A stretch of DNA of 64,000 bases from Antedon bifida (GCA_963402885.1 OY727093.1:20459409-20523408); one strand, 5' to 3'. Numbered from the stretch's first letter, positions 44,001-54,720 are shown. Translations and numbers: made by a program. The notes: generated from the sequence alone by a model not told the origin.

Positions 44001-44209
44001 GCGCGCTTACTCAAAGCGGAAGTAGGGGTCACTATTTAGCGCCCTCAACAATTACTTTCCATGGCTCAGTAAGTTTGACGCTAGCTGATGGGGAGACTTA
44101 CCGAGTCTAATTAGTCCAAGTGCGAAAGAAGGTAAGAGTTACCGAAAATGTTACCCGTGACCTCGGCAAGATCTCACTCTAAAATTTGACCGGATTAAGT
44201 CCAGTGCGA

Positions 44210-45359
44210 ATGAGGCTTAAAGCACCTTTTAAAGAAGAAGATAGTAGGAAGAAGATTTGCACAGGAAAAGACGCACAAGCATGTCCATCGCAGATATACT
44301 GTAATTTATCAAATTCTCTTGTCATCAACACTACACATTTTAGATTCCAAGAAAACATTTACAAATTACAGGATTTGCCCGATGGAAGGACCAAAAGCCC
44401 CAACGAGGGGCTATGCGCGCTAAGCTATTTGTTGGGGTAATATCAAGTAACATGGTTAGCGATCGTTTCATTTTACTTTTTATTGCTGCTCTGAATAGTT
44501 TCGATCATTTTTATAAACTTTATACATAGTTTCATATCGCCATCAATATATAATTCAGATATGCTGATATCAATTGTTTCATCAAGCATAATAGAAAAAT
44601 ATTGAGAGTTCTTCATCGAGCTGGTTAGAAATAAACGTTAACATTTCCTGAATTGATTGGTTACTACAAGATGTTGAGGCCATTTAAATCAGATTTAGGG
44701 TAGCCACTTTTTTCATTTTTTATAATGCATAAATAAAATACTGCGTGCAAAAAGACGATGCGCGATGATTCTATCCATATTTTTCAATTTAAAAAATAAA
44801 GTTCAAAATATGCCTATATTTATCGGGTATATTGTAGCGTAGAAAAATTAATATACGCGAATGTAAAACGTACGGTACCCACAGGCGAAGAGGTAGGCCT
44901 ATATTGTTTATCGCAGAGGGGGGGCAAACATTGTAAATGCGTGCCTTGGGCTGATCTGTATAGTAAGAAAATTTTGAAAAATAGAGCTGCTAGGTCCTCG
45001 GAAGTTGAAATTATACAAATTAATGATACTATGAAACAAAATTAAGTCTACAGAACCAGACAACCATGGTTGGGATGGAGCTAAGAAAATTTAGAAAAAT
45101 AGAGTTGGAGGTCCTGGAAATTGGACTTATTATACTTCAAAACATGAAACAAAATATGTAAGTCCCTATCATGGTTGTGACTTCGAAATATGACCAGCTT
45201 TATGGTTGGGGCTGAGCTAAGAGAATGTTTAAAACTAGAGCTGCAGGTTGCATCTTATACTTTGGAAACATCAGGCCTAGAGGCTTAAAAAAAAAGTGGT
45301 CCATTTTGCCTATATTTCGCCGTTACTTCTACTCTAGGGCCTAGCTACGCTATATATTT
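44210..45359. other. Intron sequence with short degenerate repeats
   Basis: Between 44,960 and 45,270 a unit with AGCTAAGA-AATTT-AAAA-TAGAG and GGTTG-GAC/GCTGAGC appears about three times at ~120-bp spacing. No coding signal; the frame at 44,186-44,440 has no known domain. Confidence 0.5.
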
Positions 45360-45826
45360 CTACCGAAAACAACAGGCCTAAAAAAGGACATGCAAAACAT
45401 TGTTATCCTGGACTGGTGGGATGTAACGATGTACTTGTAACACAGAATCCTAGAGTCTCTCGGTATAATTCTCCCCCACAAAATAATAACAAATGTTATC
45501 TCATCGGTCCACATCGTTGTTTTGCTGATTGTCATCGATTACGCAAATAAAAAGTATTCTTTGTGAGTGAGGGTTGCCATACTCTAGAGGTCAAAGTGTG
45601 ATCAATAATTGCTAATTGTGTTGCAGCTAAAAACTGCTCCGCAATAATCAGTTAAAACAAGAAATAACCGGTTAAAACATGCAATGGATTGAGTGTTTTT
45701 AATCGGTTATTTTTTAATCGGTTATTTCATTTTGCGTCGTTTCTGCTGCCCAAAAATAATCAATTAAAAAAATAATCGGTTAATAACCAATTATTCCTGC
45801 TCAGCAGAAAGGCCCTAAAATAAAGT
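45360..45826 (+). mobile_element. MITE relic related to 56,678-57,390
   Basis: Shares ACAGGCCTAAAA, GGACTGGTGGGATGTAA, CCCCCACAAAATAATAACAA, TTGCAGCTAAAAACT, TTTAATCGGTTATTTTTTAA and the end TCAGCAGAAA-GGCCC with the 56.7-kb element. The left end is missing. Confidence 0.75.
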
Positions 45827-46149
45827 TCATGTTTTGTCATCGAGGTCAGTTGTCCCATTAAAGTAAGGTCATTGTTTAACCCATTGACTGCTGGATGTTT
45901 ATTGGCCCATTGTTCATTTCATTTTCAGTGAGTATTTCCTGCTTGCCAGCTCATTTTTTAGCAACGTCAGAATAAAGACAATTTTTGACCGGGTAGAATT
46001 TATATTGATAATTTGAAAAATTAAAAAAATAAATAATAAAACAAATGTTCATCAGACATATCTACATATCTACTGTATTTTTATTTTAGCAATATTTGCA
46101 CAGCTAGCTAGGTCTAGGCCAAGTTAGTTAATATAATAGTAGCCTAGGG

Positions 46150-46496
46150 GGGTGTGTAGAAAGCGACGACCTCGAATTGGATGACCCCAACGACCCGGGT
46201 GACCTCGAATTGGACGACCTAGAATTGGACGACCCATAACACGAAACCGACGACCCCTATAGCCTAGCCTAGGCCTAAGTGTGGTATAACATCCCGAAGC
46301 CGAACATAGCCAAGAGATCTTTAAACCATACCTTATATAATACTCGCAAGCAAGCAATTGATTGAAAAAATACAGAAATATCGCCATTTGATACTGAATG
46401 TCTCGACACGAACAAACGAACAGATATGGAACGCCAAGAGTGCATCATTAAAACTGCATTAGGGTAGTTTTAATGGTCGTCGCTTTCTACACACCC
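46150..46496. mobile_element. 347-bp MITE with 10-bp target duplication
   Basis: TIRs GGGTGTGTAGAAAGCGACGA CC and its complement at the right, at least 23 bp. TAGCCTAGGG is on both sides (46,140-46,149; 46,497-46,506). A 9-10-bp duplication suggests a Mutator-like (MULE) origin. Near the left TIR GACCTCGAATTGGACGAC repeats three to four times, which could be transposase-binding sites. No coding. Confidence 0.85.
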
Positions 46497-46506
46497 TAGC
46501 CTAGGG

Positions 46507-47040
46507 CTGTCCTACTAGGCCTAGATAATTAATAAGTCCTCATCCATACCACCTTGCCTTGGCCTTCATCACTTTCTTTAGGCCTAGCTAGGCCTAAATT
46601 GTAATCGACATCAATATCCGAGCCATCGTCATCAAGCACAGCAGCGACGACTCAGGGTGGAAGTGAGCTTCCTTTTATTTTAAAACCGACATTTAACCTA
46701 AAAATATTCAAATTTTCATTATAAGCTCTACAAATGTTCACGTTAAAATATAGAATAGTTCATTGGCTTTCGTTTAATATGCATGTCAATACAATTAGAC
46801 TCAAAGAAAACGTTATTTAGGCTATTTTTACTCGGGGTACCCGAGTCTAGGACTTACTCATTTTCTCCTCTTCTTCCATCTGGACACTATAGAGTAAAAA
46901 GTGCGATTTCTAAAGTACTACTCCTCCCTTATTCGTTGTAATATTGAGCTGGGATTGGGCATGGATATACTATAGGGACATGTCCTCAAAGCTATAGAGC
47001 CATATTTTTAAATTTCAAACCGGATGCAGCCATATCATGT
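46507..47040. other. Intron sequence, no gene seen
   Basis: No recognised coding sequence or repeat boundaries. Confidence 0.5.
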
Positions 47041-47044
47041 CTCA

Positions 47045-47440
47045 AAGATGGTACCGTATAGCCGTATTTGGTAGAGGTTATTGATGTGTATGTGACGTCA
47101 CATCCCGTCATATGACGTCATTACAGCTTCTTTTGCTGCACCCAGAGTATCGCACATTCATGCTTTTTTGTTAATTAATTTGTTTAATTAAGAAGCCACA
47201 ATGTGTGACGCACACCACAGCGTTATGTAGTTATATGCGGCTTCTTGGCGTAGTGGTTATCACGTCTGCTTAACACGCAGAAGGTCCCCGGTTCGAGCCC
47301 GGGCGAAACCTTTTTTTTTTAAACTTTCGAAGATGGTACCGTATAGCCGTATTTGATGTGTATGTGACGTTACGGTCTTATAACGTCATTACAGCTTTTT
47401 TTGCTGTACCCCGAGTATCGCACATTCGTGCTTGTTTTCA
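47045..47440 (+). repeat. Direct repeat pair (~120 bp) flanking a tRNA-like gene
   Basis: AAGATGGTACCGTATAGCCG starts at 47,046 and 47,330. Both copies continue with GATGTGTATGTGACGT, ACGTCATTACAGCTT and GAGTATCGCACATTC. The first copy holds two TGACGTCA palindromes (CRE consensus); in the second both have decayed (TGACGTTA, AACGTCAT). Confidence 0.85.
47239..47310 (+). tRNA. tRNA-Val (AAC)-like gene, probable pseudogene
   Basis: The anticodon arm TCTGC-TTAACAC-GCAGA gives AAC (Val), the T arm CCCGG-TTCGAGC-CCGGG is perfect, and a run of ten Ts follows directly (Pol III terminator). A box GGCGTAGTGG and B box GGTTCGAGCC are good. However the acceptor stem has two mismatches and the D stem one, so it is probably a pseudogene or the head of a tRNA-derived SINE rather than a working tRNA. 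Confidence 0.7.
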
Positions 47441-47637
47441 TTTATTCCCATTAATGCCTAGCCTATTCACATTGCGAATTTGGCACAGCGAGTGGTGGCA
47501 TCCTGTTCGCATAAATGCGAAGTTGGCAGTCAATGTGTTAAACTTGCATTCCCACTTTTTCTTTATTTTGATAAATTTAATATCTATTTAATATATATTA
47601 TTTTTATCTACAAAGTAGTTGTTATTTTTTTCTCTAG

Positions 47638-47770
47638 GCAATTATGTATGGGAAGATGTCCATGAAGATTCAAGAGAATTTATTAAAGAATACTTAGATA
47701 AGTATCCAGAACGTCCCATGGTTCGTGTAACAGATGGGCAAGTTCTAAAAACAGAATGGAAAGGTAGATG
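47638..47770 (+). CDS. SETDB1: SETDB1 exon (start of Tudor 3)
   Basis: Acceptor TTTTCTCTAG, donor GTAAGC. Encodes NYVWEDVHEDSREFIKEYL, then YPERPMVRVTDGQVLKTEWK GRW. Vertebrate SETDB1 has TWEDI..SCRDFIEEYV and [20 protein letters not shown] here: the helix linking Tudor 2 and 3 and the first strands of Tudor 3. It ends with TG, which the next exon completes to Trp, recreating the WW pair. Confidence 0.95.
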
Positions 47771-48271
47771 GTAAGCTGGTTATTTTTTATTATAACCTGA
47801 GTATATTAACTACTCCATTGAACTCTTGCACGTTCACTGTTGTTACACAGTGGGCAACCACAAGGCTGTTGACTCGCTGCGTTTCAAAATCAATATGTGC
47901 CTTCTATATTTGTTGTTCATGTCCAAAATTGGCCTTTACGAAAGGTAGGTGTGTTATACAGCAAATACTGAATGTTTCATATTCATGCAAATGAACAAAT
48001 AATTTCATTCATTCGGCAAAAGATGAAATCTTTATTTTCATCTTTTCGGTATTTGAAAAATTAAAAAATGATCGAAAGAAGGAAATGCGACGAGATGGAA
48101 CATATCAATGAAAAAGTTGGGTGATACAATATGACGGGGAAAAAGATAAAGCTTTAAATGTTAAAACAAGGATTTTGAAGATACGTTGTTTAATGAAAAG
48201 CCAATAAAGTATTATTAAGTACTACTAGCAGGTACCTGTCCAATGGACGAGAATCAAGAAGATAGTACAGT
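47771..48271. other. SETDB1 intron, no gene seen
   Basis: No recognised coding sequence. Confidence 0.5.
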
Positions 48272-48598
48272 AATATAGTATACAAATAATGAATGTTTAT
48301 GAGTGTATAATGGTACAAATAATGGCATGAGGTGAATGATGAAAGGTTATATATCAACGAGACAACGTCAAGTTGATATTTAACCTTTCATCATTCACCA
48401 AATGCCATTATTTATACCATTATACGAATATAAAACACTCATTATTTGTTTTATATAATATCTAAATAAATGAATCAAATGAAAGGTAGCTCTAGCCAAG
48501 GCCTACATACATTTCATTCACATTGAATAAAACAGTAACATTTGGTTTTTAATATTATATTAAATCTTATATTTATATGGATTTTATAAACACACCTA
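48272..48598 (+). mobile_element. Hairpin MITE plus flank unit, copy 1 (split by Penelope-like element 3)
   Basis: 48,272-48,460 is a fold-back: TACAAATAATGAATGTTTAT and GGTGAATGATGAAAGGTTA are repeated in reverse on the right. The next 130 bp (to ACACCTA, 48,592-48,598) and 49,969-50,010 match a single uninterrupted stretch at 51,545-51,740 in reverse, so the unit was split at ACACCTA. Confidence 0.8.
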
Positions 48599-49968
48599 TT
48601 TTGGTATCATATGATGTCTCGTCCTTATTCACAAATGTTCCTTTAACCAAGACAATTCAAATTATTGCTGATAAAGCATTTACTAACAACTGGTTCAACG
48701 ATAATTATGGACTAAACTTAGATAAGGACGATTTAATTGTACTCCTTAATATAGCAACGAAAGATCAGCTATTCCAATTTAATGGTAACTTGTATGAACA
48801 GGTTGATGGAGTTACAATGGTATCACCTCTAGGGCCCCTTATGGCAAATGTATTTATGTGCCACATCAAGGAACGCCTTGAATCTGAACCACATGCCCAA
48901 ATACTACAAACAGTATGTTGATGACACACTAGTATTCATGCCAAATCTAGATGCAGCCAATGAATTTTTAGCTTTACTCAACACAACCCATCCTGTGATA
49001 GCGTTCACAATGGAAACTGCCGTGAACAATTCAATCCCTTTCCTAGGAATGCTGATAACCAAAGATTTGGAAAAATTGCACACACGGGTTTATAGAAAGC
49101 CAACAGACACAGGCTTATTGCTACACTACAATAGTCACGTTGACAACAAGTATAAAAGGTCACTTATTATAACTATGTTAAATCGGGCTTACAAACTATC
49201 GTCGACCCACCAGCTTTTTAATGATGAATGTGAAATTCTAAGGAAGATTTTTAAGCGTCTGAAATATCCAGATGAACTAATAACAACAACCATACAGAAC
49301 TTTAAACCAGCAGAGAGCAATAACAACACTGCAGAAGGTGAAACAGGTTTATCCGAAATACCAGTGCGAATCATCCTGCCATTCAAAGACCAGAAATCTG
49401 CGAACTCCGTCAAGCGACAACTATGCCAACTAAGTCACAAGATAAACAAAAACATTGTCCCTGTATTCATAAGTAAAAAAGTTAAAGATAACATTAGGAA
49501 AGTCGAAAAGAAACCAACTATTATAAGTCAACAATGTGTTGTGTATAAATTTAAATGTGACTTGTGCGATGCAAGTTATGTTGGATATACATGCCGACAC
49601 CTCTACCAACGCATTGTTGAACATAGTAGATGCTTAATAGGACAGCATTTAAAGGATCATAACGTGATTGTTAATCCAAGTAAAATTAATTCATGTTTTA
49701 GCATACTTAGGAAATGCAAAAACAAATTTGACTGTCTTATCTATGAAATGTTGTATATCAGACAATTAAAACCTAGTCTGAATAAACAAAGTGACTCTGT
49801 AAAAGCTAAGCTTTTCATTTGACAGGATGTTAGACAATAGGTCTTTTGTTATTTAAACTTTGACCCTTGGCTTGTGCTATTTAATTAGTTGTTGTTTTAT
49901 ATTTTATTCATTGGACTTGATAATGGAGTTGAAACGTCGTTCTTTTTTAAGCGTTATTTTTATATTAT
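48599..49968 (+). mobile_element. Penelope-like element 3, 5'-truncated, 7-bp target duplication
   Basis: ACACCTA flanks both sides (48,592-48,598; 49,969-49,975) and an empty site is preserved at 51.58 kb. The element holds RT motifs from SYDVSSLFTNVP on and a full GIY-YIG region. It is from a different Penelope lineage than the 26-kb copies (little similarity outside motifs). The coding region is interrupted; the copy looks fairly well preserved otherwise. Its 3' part has TTGATAATGGAGTTGAAACG, a degenerate relative of the hammerhead-like motif. Confidence 0.88.
48603..49822 (+). pseudogene. Penelope-like RT and GIY-YIG protein (interrupted)
   Basis: RT motifs: LVSYDVSSLFTNVPLTKT (motif A), EQVDGVTMVSPLGPLMANVF (motif B), YKQYVDDTLVFM (catalytic VDD), then FTMETAVNNSIPFLGMLI and HTRVYRKPTDTGLLLHYNSH. 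After a linker (RIILPFKDQKSANSVKRQL) the nuclease follows: VVYKFKCDLCDASYVGYTCR, HLYQRIVEHS and the end LIYEMLYIRQLKPSLNKQSD. The protein ends at KAKLFI before a stop at 49,822. It lies within the SETDB1 intron in the same orientation. Confidence 0.88.
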
Positions 49969-50010
49969 ACACCTACTTTAGTGTTAATTATGTCCACAAA
50001 CGAACAAACA
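49969..50010 (+). repeat. Right remainder of the split MITE-flank unit
   Basis: ACACCTACTTTAGTGTTAAT TATGTC is the continuation of the unit at 48,598 and agrees with the complement of 51,560-51,600. Similarity ends near AATCCT. Confidence 0.75.
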
Positions 50011-50124
50011 ATCCTAGAAAGGTGTTAGAATCCACACATACTAAACTTATTAGTACATATTGTCTCACTTTAAATCCTTTATCTCGACTCGATTTATTTT
50101 GATGGTAATGTACCTGAGCATGAA

Positions 50125-50313
50125 ATGTTAGCTTTCTCACGTTTGCGACTTATATCACATAACCTTAGAATAGAAACTGGGCGGTTATCTCGCACGCCAC
50201 CCGCTGAACATCTTTGTAAATGCAGCAAAGTGCAGACCGAGCTTCATGCACTATGTGAATGCCCATTTACTGCACACATACACCAAACTTGTAATATACA
50301 TTCCCATATATAG
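50125..50313 (+). pseudogene. LINE C-terminal zinc-ribbon-like fragment
   Basis: Reads LRLISHNLRIETGRLSRTPP then HLCKCSKVQTELHALCECPF. The pattern 'LRIExGRxxxTPxxxRxCxxC...ELHxLxxCP' is the C-terminal Cys/His domain of many LINE reverse transcriptases. No RT core is next to it. A 60-codon relic. Confidence 0.55.
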
Positions 50314-50550
50314 CCTTGTGTTTTTATTTTCTATTGAACCTTTATTACTGTCAAAATTTATTTTCGAAGTTCTTAAAGTTAGTGAAAATATTATCTGAGT
50401 TTGTTGTTATAAATATCATCAAAATTAATATATCTTTTACAAAATCAATTATCTTATTATTTAAATCAATGCATATAACCTCGTCATAGTGACCAATTAA
50501 GTCTAGTTTGAAATTATTATTTTATGGAATTGCTTTTTTACTTCTTTTAG

Positions 50551-50671
50551 GTGGAAAACAAGAGTGTTGAAGGTTCATGGTAGCTTGGTTAACATGAAAT
50601 TTCTTATTGATGAAAGAACTGAATGGATTTATCGAGGATCTCCACGACTTGAACCTCTACACAGAGAATTG
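50551..50671 (+). CDS. SETDB1: SETDB1 exon (Tudor 3)
   Basis: Acceptor ACTTCTTTTAG, donor GTAGGT. Encodes (W)[19 protein letters not shown], then [21 protein letters not shown]. Vertebrate SETDB1: [20 protein letters not shown] and CEWIYRGSTRLEP. The EWIYRGS block is a hallmark of SETDB1. Ends in phase 0. Confidence 0.95.
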
Positions 50672-51010
50672 GTAGGTATATTTGTAATTGTATTCAAATA
50701 ATCAATGTTTATGAGTTGGTACCAATAGTGGGACCATGAGGGAAACGATGAAAATAGTACCTTTCATCTTTCACCAAATTAAATTATTTGTACCCTTGCA
50801 TAAAACCATTACAGTACAGCTAAAAATTGCTGCAACGTAACGTTCCATCTTCCTGGCTACAAGGTATTGTGTTTTGATTTCGATTCCAAGAGATATATTT
50901 TTTTCGCGATCCTATGAGACGCATTGTTTTGCTACGCGTCTGTCGTAATGTGTTATAAACACCATTGTTATCAATTAATCAAGGAGATCAATGATTGAAA
51001 AATACAGCAG
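50672..51010. other. SETDB1 intron with a worn third copy of the hairpin MITE
   Basis: 50,695-50,810 has AATAATCAATGTTTATGAGT, GGTACCAATAGTGG and CTTTCATCTTTCACCAAATT, matching the 48.3-kb MITE with many changes. Confidence 0.55.
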
Positions 51011-51017
51011 TTATGCC

Positions 51018-51745
51018 CGATATATTTAATATTATATAACACCTAAATAAATTCCTGTCATTTGATTGGACGATTGTGGGTCACATGGCGTGCAATAGTA
51101 CGCACTATTAAACGATCGTTTAATAGTACTTTTTTAAACATTTTGTGTACGAAAAAAAAAAACGTTTCGCGGATGAAAAAAAATTTAGAATACAAAAATT
51201 ACATTGAAATACAACAGCGCCACCTGTCGTCCTGCCTCTGTTTGTAAACACCACCGCGAGATATGCAAAAGCAGCAGATTTTTGTGTACGATTTGGAGAT
51301 ATATGTACTAATTTCATTCAAAAAGGCATTTAAATTAGCTTTAGATCGTTTTTAGGATTTTGATTACTTAATGGGGACATCCCTACAAGACGTGGAATCG
51401 TTGTAAAAACCATAATTAGTCAAGATAAGTTCCAATTGTCTGTCGAAGTTTTGCCTTTCAGCCAATCTAGCCTAGTACTACTACACTAGGTCTAGCCTAG
51501 CTAGGCCTGTTAGTATTAGGCTAGGCCTAGCCTAGGCGTTTTAGCCTTGCTAAGCATAGGATTATTTGGTTGTTTGTTGACATAATTAACACTAAAGTAG
51601 GTGTGTTTATAAAATCCATATAAATATAACATTAACATTTAATATTATAATATTACTGTTTTAATCAATCTGAATGAAATGTAGGCCTCTTGGCTAGGGC
51701 TACCTTATATTTGATTCAAATGACAGGAATCTATTTAGATGTTAT
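51018..51745. mobile_element. ~730-bp TIR element enclosing the MITE flank
   Basis: TATATAACACCTAAATAAAT TCCTGTCATTTGA at 51,022 is repeated in reverse at 51,712-51,748 (TCAAATGACAGGAATCTATT). The inner part contains a short palindrome TTAAACGATCGTTTAA near 51,107 and AGGCCTAG tracts at 51,490-51,535. Confidence 0.65.
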
Positions 51746-51925
51746 ATAAAACAAATAATGAATGTTTAATATTCGTGTAATGGTACAAATAATGGCATTT
51801 GGTGAATGATGAAAGGTTACATCAACTCGGCGTTGCCTCGTTGATATAACCTTTCATCATTCACCTCATGCCATTATTTGTACCATTACACTCATAAACA
51901 TTCATTATTTGTATATTATCTAGCG
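51545..51925 (-). mobile_element. Hairpin MITE plus flank unit, copy 2 (uninterrupted)
   Basis: In reverse: fold-back 51,925-51,741, then flank to AATCCT at about 51,560 with CACACCTACTTTAGTGTTAA unbroken. This is the empty-site equivalent of the copy split at 48,598. Confidence 0.8.
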
Positions 51926-52332
51926 ATTAATATGCGAAGTACCACGCACCCTATGCCCTTGAGTTCGTACATAGTACCTATCTATAGCCTAAGTGCAGTA
52001 CTAGGCCTACTGTAAAAATCTATGAAATACAGAATGTTGCCTTAAATGCAATAAAAATATTATACAGCCACATTGTGAATTAATCAAATTAAAATGGCCC
52101 CCTATTTTATGACATCTTTTAACCTGACTAAAATACAGATATATTGAATTGAATGAATACTGAATTTAATGTCGACGAGATATACAAGAAACAATCACCT
52201 GGTATTTGTACTTCATAATTCCTAGCAATTTGGCTTGAAGTTTGCTTAACTCTTTAGATGTAAAAACGCTGCCAAAACAATTCCATTCTTTTTTAATCAC
52301 TAAAATTGAAATGCAATGATTTATTTTAACAG

Positions 52333-52447
52333 ATGGCTGCTGAGGCTTCACGACTTCGAGGCAAAGTGATACGTGGCACAAGTCATACAGTTGTGAAACG
52401 TAATGCTCCTGTTGTTGAATATATTAATGTGGAAACTCCAACATTAG
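52333..52447 (+). CDS. SETDB1: SETDB1 exon (after Tudor 3)
   Basis: Acceptor TTATTTTAACAG, donor GTAGGA. Encodes MAAEASRLRGKVIRGTSHTV then VKRNAPVVEYINVETPTL. Vertebrate SETDB1 has a similar basic linker with ..RTRPNMGAVRSKGPVVQYT; the pair PVVEY/PVVQY aligns. The phase (0 in, one base out) fits both neighbours. The internal ATG at its start is not a translation start. Confidence 0.82.
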
Positions 52448-52454
52448 GTAGGAA

Positions 52455-52560
52455 ATTAGGTGATCATTTAGAATAAAATGATCACCTATTGTTATTGTAT
52501 GAAATCTTTATTATTATTATTAGGTGATCATTTAGAATAAAATGATCACCTATTGTTATT
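52455..52560 (+). repeat. Dimer of AGGTGATCATTT hairpins behind a SETDB1 donor
   Basis: AGGTGATCATTTAGAATAAA followed by ATGATCACCT occurs twice, 72 bp apart (52,457 and 52,529): 13-bp perfect arms with loop AGAAT. The first arm starts 9 bp after the donor of the exon at 52,333. Confidence 0.92.
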
Positions 52561-54040
52561 GTATAAATCTTTATTTTTGGTTATCCGCACTTGGCGGATA
52601 ACCCCTTGTTGTTGTCATGATCTTTTTTTTCTTTTCTATCTTATTGTTTCTTTCCAGGTATTTTGTCCGCAGCGTATCCCTAATTCTTGTTAACATAAGA
52701 ATGTATAACTTTGTCAGAAGATTAAACTCTATCTGTAGATGTGCAAGAAACTTTGTTATATGACTTTAGAGTCGCGCAGCAGCAGTGATTTTATGAATTT
52801 CGCGTATTTAACATAGATCGAAAACCATATAACAATTTAAATTGTAACTTAGCAAAAGTGTAATTTATATCATGCGCTAACTTCCTGTGGGAAAAAATGG
52901 CATGTTTCACAGATCGTTACACACACACACATGCGTTTAACAATTTAAATTGCAAAAAATCAATTTCTAATCAACTTTCTACGCATTTCATGTCATTTAA
53001 GCATGTAAAAATGTCAACGTGAGCGCAATTTTGTACGCACTCAGTGCGCACATAGCGCCGAAAACATATTTTTTCCTGTACTAATTTTACCAACTTTTTT
53101 GACTTAAAATCACATCATACGAGCACTTTGAATTTGGACAGTTTACACACGTTTTTGATGAAAATTTCAACGTGATTGCATAGTTTCTAAACTACATTCT
53201 GAAGTTTATTTTTATTACATATTCTGGAAGTAGATGAGTTGTAGATATCGGATCATGCATCAATATGTCAAACCGGACATTGTGACGTCATCGTATGGCC
53301 ACTCAAATATAAAATATAGGATTTTTGTCTCTTTTGTCATAGCTCATCACATTTAATAGAGCGTTTCTCCACTTATCCGTATTCCATTTTCCCCATATTT
53401 TGATATTGTCTAGATTAATCAATTATCTTTCGCATGATTTACCATTTTTAAAATTTGTAATGACGTCGTCATGATCAAAAGACTTATTCTCATCATTACA
53501 GTAATTTTCAATTCCTCAGAATGATTAAAACATTTTCTGGAAGCTGTTGAATTGTAGATACAAATTCATGTACACATTTTGCGCATCAGATGTTGTGACA
53601 TCATCATATGGCCAGTTGAATTATAAAAGTCGTATTTTCATATTTTGCGTCATAGTTCAAAGAGCGCATCCATATTCTACATATCCAAATTTCTTCAACA
53701 CGTTAATATGTTGTTGCTCAGATAATTCCCTTCCAAAGTTGTTGTGTTGTGTTTCATTATGATGACGTCATCATGTTAAAATTTGGACTAAAAGGCGGAT
53801 CCCGTTATTTCCACCTATTCTGCACTGTATGTAGTATGTATACAGTATATAGTGTATACTGTATATACTTAGACACAAAATAGAGGGCACACTAACATTT
53901 CATTTTCTTCAAGTGACAATGGCATAATAATTTTTCTGTGCGCAATATTCTAATGTATGATGAGCATGTGGCGTTTCCGCGGCGAATAACCTAACTCGTA
54001 CGTAGTGACGAGTTCAAATCTAGTTCTTCTTTATTTCTTT
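52561..54040. other. SETDB1 intron, non-coding repeat-like stretch
   Basis: Begins with a short hairpin GGTTATCCGC-ACTTG-GCGGATAACC (52,580) and has related GGCGGATCCCGTTATTT (53,792) and GGCGAATAACC (53,978) motifs, which suggests a larger element between 52.58 and 54.0 kb. TGACGTCATC motifs recur near 53,282, 53,461 and 53,762. No coding. Confidence 0.5.
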
Positions 54041-54044
54041 CTTT

Positions 54045-54720
54045 CTCAAATCAAATCAGATCAACATTTATTTCTTCCACATAAAATAAGAACAAATATC
54101 CAATATAAATTGTAATATAAAGGAAGAGGGCAAAACTCAAAAAGTAACGCCAGATCAAAAACAGAAATTCTATTAATCAAAAGACCTTGTGGCGAGCTAA
54201 CCCTAAATGAATGATATAAATAAAAATTACAAATTCATTAACGTACACAAACACACAGACAAGACAGGGCAAGTAAAAAGCGTAAAAAAGAACAAACGAT
54301 CATGTGATATAAAAGCTGAGGATGGTATAAACTGTTATAAATCAACCAGAACAGAATAAAAATAACGGTGCGTTCAAAGTAAGAAAATTAAATATAAAAA
54401 AATAATGAGCACCAACCGAACGACATATTAACTCTAGAGATGTAACTGAGAATATTTTGACAAAAGAAATTTTGTTGGCTTTATGAGAGAAAATTTTCCT
54501 GGAGGGGGTTGCAATTATTTCAGGAGGAAGGTCATTATATAATTTAACACCGCTATAACGGACGTTGTGTTGAAGCAACGTAAGTTTGGGATGAGGAAGA
54601 TGAAGTTTGTTGCAAGTTCTAGTAGAATAGGAATGAAAATCTGAAATCAGAAATTGGATGGAAGAAGAGAATGCAAAGCTTTGTAAACAAAGATATATTG
54701 TTGTGATGATCTGTAGAGAT
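54045..54720 (-). mobile_element. LINE 3' fragment
   Basis: Minus-strand frame RYSGVKLYNDLPPEI followed by PSRKIFSHKANK, the RT C-terminal 'LWNxLP..I....S...FK' motif. The 3' end has TGATCTGATTTGATTTGA, the same tail style as the LINE at 42,053. Strongly 5'-truncated. Confidence 0.7.

Larger units (their letters stand above)
37700..44209. mobile_element. PIF/Harbinger element with both genes, LINE nested inside
   Basis: Two convergent genes: DDE transposase (plus, 37.75-39.72) and a Myb/SANT protein (minus, 44.00-40.81). The probable right end is the sequence around 44,160-44,209 (TCCGGTCAAATTTTAGAGTG in reverse, then GCACTGGACTTAATCC, GCCTCATTCGCAC), followed by TTA. A matching left end was not found between 36.9 and 37.75 kb, so the left terminus may be lost or diverged. 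It sits in the 11.1-kb SETDB1 intron. Confidence 0.75.

Noticed and set aside
47239-47310. Functional tRNA-Val
   Set aside because: Acceptor and D-stem mismatches and position within a repeat cassette favour a pseudogene or SINE head.
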